Part shown: positions 61,543 through 64,000 of the stretch, one piece after another
Position numbering within the stretch: the stretch's first letter is position 1
Layout of the letters: every line of letters starts with the position of its first letter
Assembly (NCBI GenBank): GCA_007674295.1
Contig: CM017454.1
Location: forward strand, 118,305-182,304
Direction: 5' to 3'
Source of the DNA: Antonospora locustae
Lineage: Eukaryota > Microsporidia
DNA length: 64,000 nucleotides
Notes under the pieces: model-generated
Seen by the model: the letters and a program-made list of their open reading frames with translations, nothing else
The model's database searches: none
Told to the model about the DNA's origin: nothing
Position numbers and translations under genes: made by a program

Positions 61543-64000
61543 ATGTATCTGCAGAGAATGGTGTGTATGGGAATGTACGTGCTGTGTTGCCTCGGCACAC
61601 AGAACATCAGCATGCATCCAGACGAGAATGCACTCACTGTGAACCTCTCCAACGAGTATGAAGTCAAGTCTGTAGACGAAAGGGGCAACATGATCGAGCA
61701 GAAAACATACAGAGTCGACATGTGTTTTCAGTGGGACAGAGAGGTATATGGCAGGGCAGTTGAGATGCTTGGAGGACAGCAGAGCCATGTAAGTGCCGAA
61801 AGGGTGGAGACGATTCTGAGAGCAATGGCATACCAGAGCACAGGCACAGAGAGTGAACATGTGCACGATGCAAGTGGTGCAATGGAGGTTCTGTGGGACA
61901 GAGACACGTTCAAGGGGGCAGCCGATATGCATGGAGAGCAACTGCAGAGCAAGGTCGATGGCGAGGAGGTGGAGGCGAATCTGCATGCAATGGCATACCA
62001 GAGCACAGGGAAAGTCGACATGCTGCATGTGTCTGAGTACAAAAATACAGGAACAAGGTGGGAAAGGAAGACTTACGAGATCGTGTGTGAAAGAAATATC
62101 TTTGAGAAGACATGCAACATAATGATGGGAAAGGAGCAGGAGAAAGTGAATGCAGACGACATTGTGGATATTCTGCATGTGATGGATTACCTGGGCATAC
62201 AAAAAGAGTGGGAATGGGCGTGCTATGACAAGCTGGCAAGAAAGACAATGGAAGACCACAAGAGAGCAAGGCAGAAATCAGCAATAGAAGAGATCAGGGT
62301 GTCCAGAAAAAAAGAAAAGTCAGTGGGCAGAAGGCTATGGAACATCTTCTTGTTATGCATGCAGAATCTTCGACGACTGTCTGTGAAAAGAAAGACAAAG
62401 GAAGACGACAAAGATGCAGCAATAGGAGACATTGAGGAGATCGGAAAAGAGCTTGTGGCAGATCCCAACAAGACAGACAACACCTTTTTGTACACACAAC
62501 ACCTTCTGAGACTGTATGCAGAGGAGCACGGAATGCATTTGACAGTGGACGAGAAGAGAAAGACATTCGATCTTTGGCGCAGTCGTATCAAGAAAGAGCA
62601 GAGAGAGAACAGGACAGAAGACTGGATGCTGAGAGTGGAGGTGAGCGAGGAGTACAGAAGACAGAGAGAAGTGCAGCAACTGGTGGAGGTGTTGATGGAG
62701 ACGAAGGACATATCAGTCGAGGTGTATGTAAGGGAATATAGACCAGAAGACAAGCAAATGGTGGAGAGAATCTCATGCAAGGGAAAGAAGACAGAGCTGA
62801 GAATAAAGTGTGGGAGAGTAAGGCCGAGAGCAATTGCAGAGCACATGCAGAGTCTGAAGAACAACATAGTAGAGCTGGATGTCTCGTGTAACAGAGACCT
62901 AAGCGACGAAGACTGGGTAGAAATGGAAGAGATGGCAGGGCTCAAGATGCTGAACATAAGTTGTTGTGGCATACAAGCAGGAACGATCGCACAGCAGATG
63001 CAGAGTCTGAAGAGCAATCTAGTGGAGCTGGATGTCTCTGAGAACAGAAACCTGAGCGACGAAGACTGGAAGACAGTGGGAGAGATGACAAGACTTGAGT
63101 GGCTGGACATAAGTGATTGTGACATACAAGCAGGAACGATCACAAAGCACATGCAGAGTCTGAAGAGCAATCTTGTGGTGTTGGATGTCTCTGAGAACAG
63201 AAACCTGAGCGACGAAGACTGGAAGACAGTGGGAGAGATGACAAAGCTTGAGAAGCTGTACATAGGTGGTTGTGACGTACAAACAGAAACGATTGCACAG
63301 TACATGCAGAGTCTGAAGAACAACCTTGTGGAGCTGGATGTCTCTGAGAACAGAAACCTGAGCGACGAAGACTGGAAGACAGTGGGAGAGATGACAAAGC
63401 TTGAGAGGCTGGACATAGGTGGTTGTGACATACAAACAGAAACTATTGCAAAGCACATGCAAAGTCTGAAGAACAATCTTGTGGAGCTGAGTATTTTCTT
63501 GAACGAAGACCTAAGCGACAAAGACTGGAAGACAGTGGGAGAGATGACAAAGCTTGAGAGGCTGTACATAGGTGTTTGTGACATACAAGTAGAAACGATA
63601 GCAAAGCACATGCAGAGTCTGAAGAACAATATTACAGTGTTGAGTGTAACATGGAACAGAAACCTGAGTGACGAAGACTGGAAGACAGTGGGTGGGATGA
63701 CAAAGCTTGAGTGGCTGAACATAAGTGATTGTGACATACAAGCAGGAAAGATCTCAGAACACATGCAAAGTTTGAAGAACAATATTACAGTGCTGAATGT
63801 CTCTGAGAACAGAAACCTGAGCGACGAAGACTGGAAGACAGTGGGAGAGATGAGAAAGCTTGAGTGGCTGTACATAAGTGATTGTGACATACAAGCAGGA
63901 ACGATCACAAAGCACATGCAGAGTCTGAAGAACAATCTTGTGATGCTATATGTCTCATGGAACAAAACCCTGTGTGACGAAGACTGGAAGACTGTAGTAG
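61543..64000 (+). CDS. Secreted RNI-type LRR protein, copy 2 (C-terminus off the right edge)
   Basis: An open frame from ATG 61543 runs to the window end without a stop (at least 819 residues), so the protein is larger than copy 1. The N-terminus (MYLQRMVCMGMYVLCCLGTQ) is nearly identical to copy 1, with the same hydrophobic signal-like start, the WDR repeats, the VNADDIVDILHVMDYLGIQ segment and the EQRENRTEDW linker. A Lys/Arg-rich insert (about residues 248-300) is not in copy 1. From about residue 430 it carries RNI-type LRRs in units of exactly 51 residues. AGCCC directly precedes the ATG. A long minus-strand frame opposite it is a shadow. Confidence 0.72.
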   Translation, partial: MYLQRMVCMGMYVLCCLGTQNISMHPDENALTVNLSNEYEVKSVDERGNMIEQKTYRVDMCFQWDREVYGRAVEMLGGQQSHVSAERVETILRAMAYQSTGTESEHVHDASGAMEVLWDRDTFKGAADMHGEQLQSKVDGEEVEANLHAMAYQSTGKVDMLHVSEYKNTGTRWERKTYEIVCERNIFEKTCNIMMGKEQEKVNADDIVDILHVMDYLGIQKEWEWACYDKLARKTMEDHKRARQKSAIEEIRVSRKKEKSVGRRLWNIFLLCMQNLRRLSVKRKTKEDDKDAAIGDIEEIGKELVADPNKTDNTFLYTQHLLRLYAEEHGMHLTVDEKRKTFDLWRSRIKKEQRENRTEDWMLRVEVSEEYRRQREVQQLVEVLMETKDISVEVYVREYRPEDKQMVERISCKGKKTELRIKCGRVRPRAIAEHMQSLKNNIVELDVSCNRDLSDEDWVEMEEMAGLKMLNISCCGIQAGTIAQQMQSLKSNLVELDVSENRNLSDEDWKTVGEMTRLEWLDISDCDIQAGTITKHMQSLKSNLVVLDVSENRNLSDEDWKTVGEMTKLEKLYIGGCDVQTETIAQYMQSLKNNLVELDVSENRNLSDEDWKTVGEMTKLERLDIGGCDIQTETIAKHMQSLKNNLVELSIFLNEDLSDKDWKTVGEMTKLERLYIGVCDIQVETIAKHMQSLKNNITVLSVTWNRNLSDEDWKTVGGMTKLEWLNISDCDIQAGKISEHMQSLKNNITVLNVSENRNLSDEDWKTVGEMRKLEWLYISDCDIQAGTITKHMQSLKNNLVMLYVSWNKTLCDEDWKTVV
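62850..64000 (+). repeat. 153-base tandem repeat array encoding LRRs
   Basis: The motif gaagactgg (with neighbouring acagtgggagagatgaca) recurs every 153 bases at 62908, 63061, 63214, 63367, 63520, 63673, 63826 and 63979, so at least eight units with 51-codon periodicity. Units are far more alike in DNA than those of copy 1. This indicates recent expansion or homogenisation. The array runs off the window. Confidence 0.9.

Noticed and set aside
62223..63965. A 580-codon minus-strand frame opposite the LRR array of copy 2
   Set aside because: It mirrors the 153-base repeat and has Ser/Phe/Leu/Cys-rich low-complexity composition. The plus-strand frame has a signal-like start and CCC context and is homologous to copy 1. 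The minus frame is a shadow kept open by codon bias.

Overview
The window reads as a chromosome arm segment from a microsporidian (fungus-related obligate intracellular parasite). The evidence is about fifty closely packed, almost entirely single-exon genes on both strands, eukaryotic housekeeping proteins that are shortened and divergent compared with yeast, spore-biology genes (GH19 chitinase, trehalose-phosphate enzyme, protein O-mannosyltransferase), and a C-rich CCC tract directly before or a few bases upstream of many start codons. One spliceosomal intron is visible, with GTAAGT, TACTAAC and TAG signals. The species cannot be fixed from the sequence alone. Starts were corrected to ATG codons, often guided by the CCC tract, where longer open frames began at non-ATG codons or carried implausible N-terminal extensions.

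Bases 1-53,300 are an ordinary core-gene region. It carries RNA and ribosome genes: RNase P p30, TSR3, RIO2, UTP11-like, RRP40, poly(A) polymerase, a PRP38-like protein, eIF4A-family helicase, eIF5A, uS3, eS28, uL29 and TrpRS. Chromatin and transcription are represented by TAF5, an ASH2/BRE2 SPRY protein and RVB2. DNA replication and repair genes are RFC4, PRI2, an SNM1/PSO2 nuclease and an MPG-type glycosylase. Secretory-pathway and membrane genes are PMT2-like, PIG-A/SPT14, two tandem PER1 paralogues, a NEO1-type flippase, a Rab, IRE1, a PDI-like thioredoxin, an AVT-type amino-acid transporter and an MFS carrier. Farnesyl diphosphate synthase, TPS2-like, the DRE2 C-terminal domain, casein kinase 1, SGT2, a possible PP2A scaffold, a KTI12-like protein, a tubby-domain protein and several orphans complete it. 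A partial membrane-protein gene runs off the left edge.

Bases 53,300-64,000 look different: long gene-poor gaps, repeats, duplicated blocks and decayed copies, as expected of a rapidly evolving, possibly subtelomeric region. It holds a leucine-rich repeat (LRR) protein whose C-terminal half resembles the bacterial NEL (IpaH/SspH) E3 ubiquitin-ligase domain, and two copies of a second LRR family, one cut by the right edge. All three start with short hydrophobic segments that could be secretion signals. A relic of the NEL-like C-terminus with a premature stop lies before the second copy, so a block of several kilobases was duplicated. I regard this locus as the most interesting part of the window: a candidate set of secreted effectors that may target host ubiquitin pathways.

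A second notable gene is IRE1, whose kinase catalytic motifs are lost while the four RNase active-site residues are kept. This suggests an unfolded-protein sensor working as a ligand- or oligomer-driven RNase without phosphotransfer.
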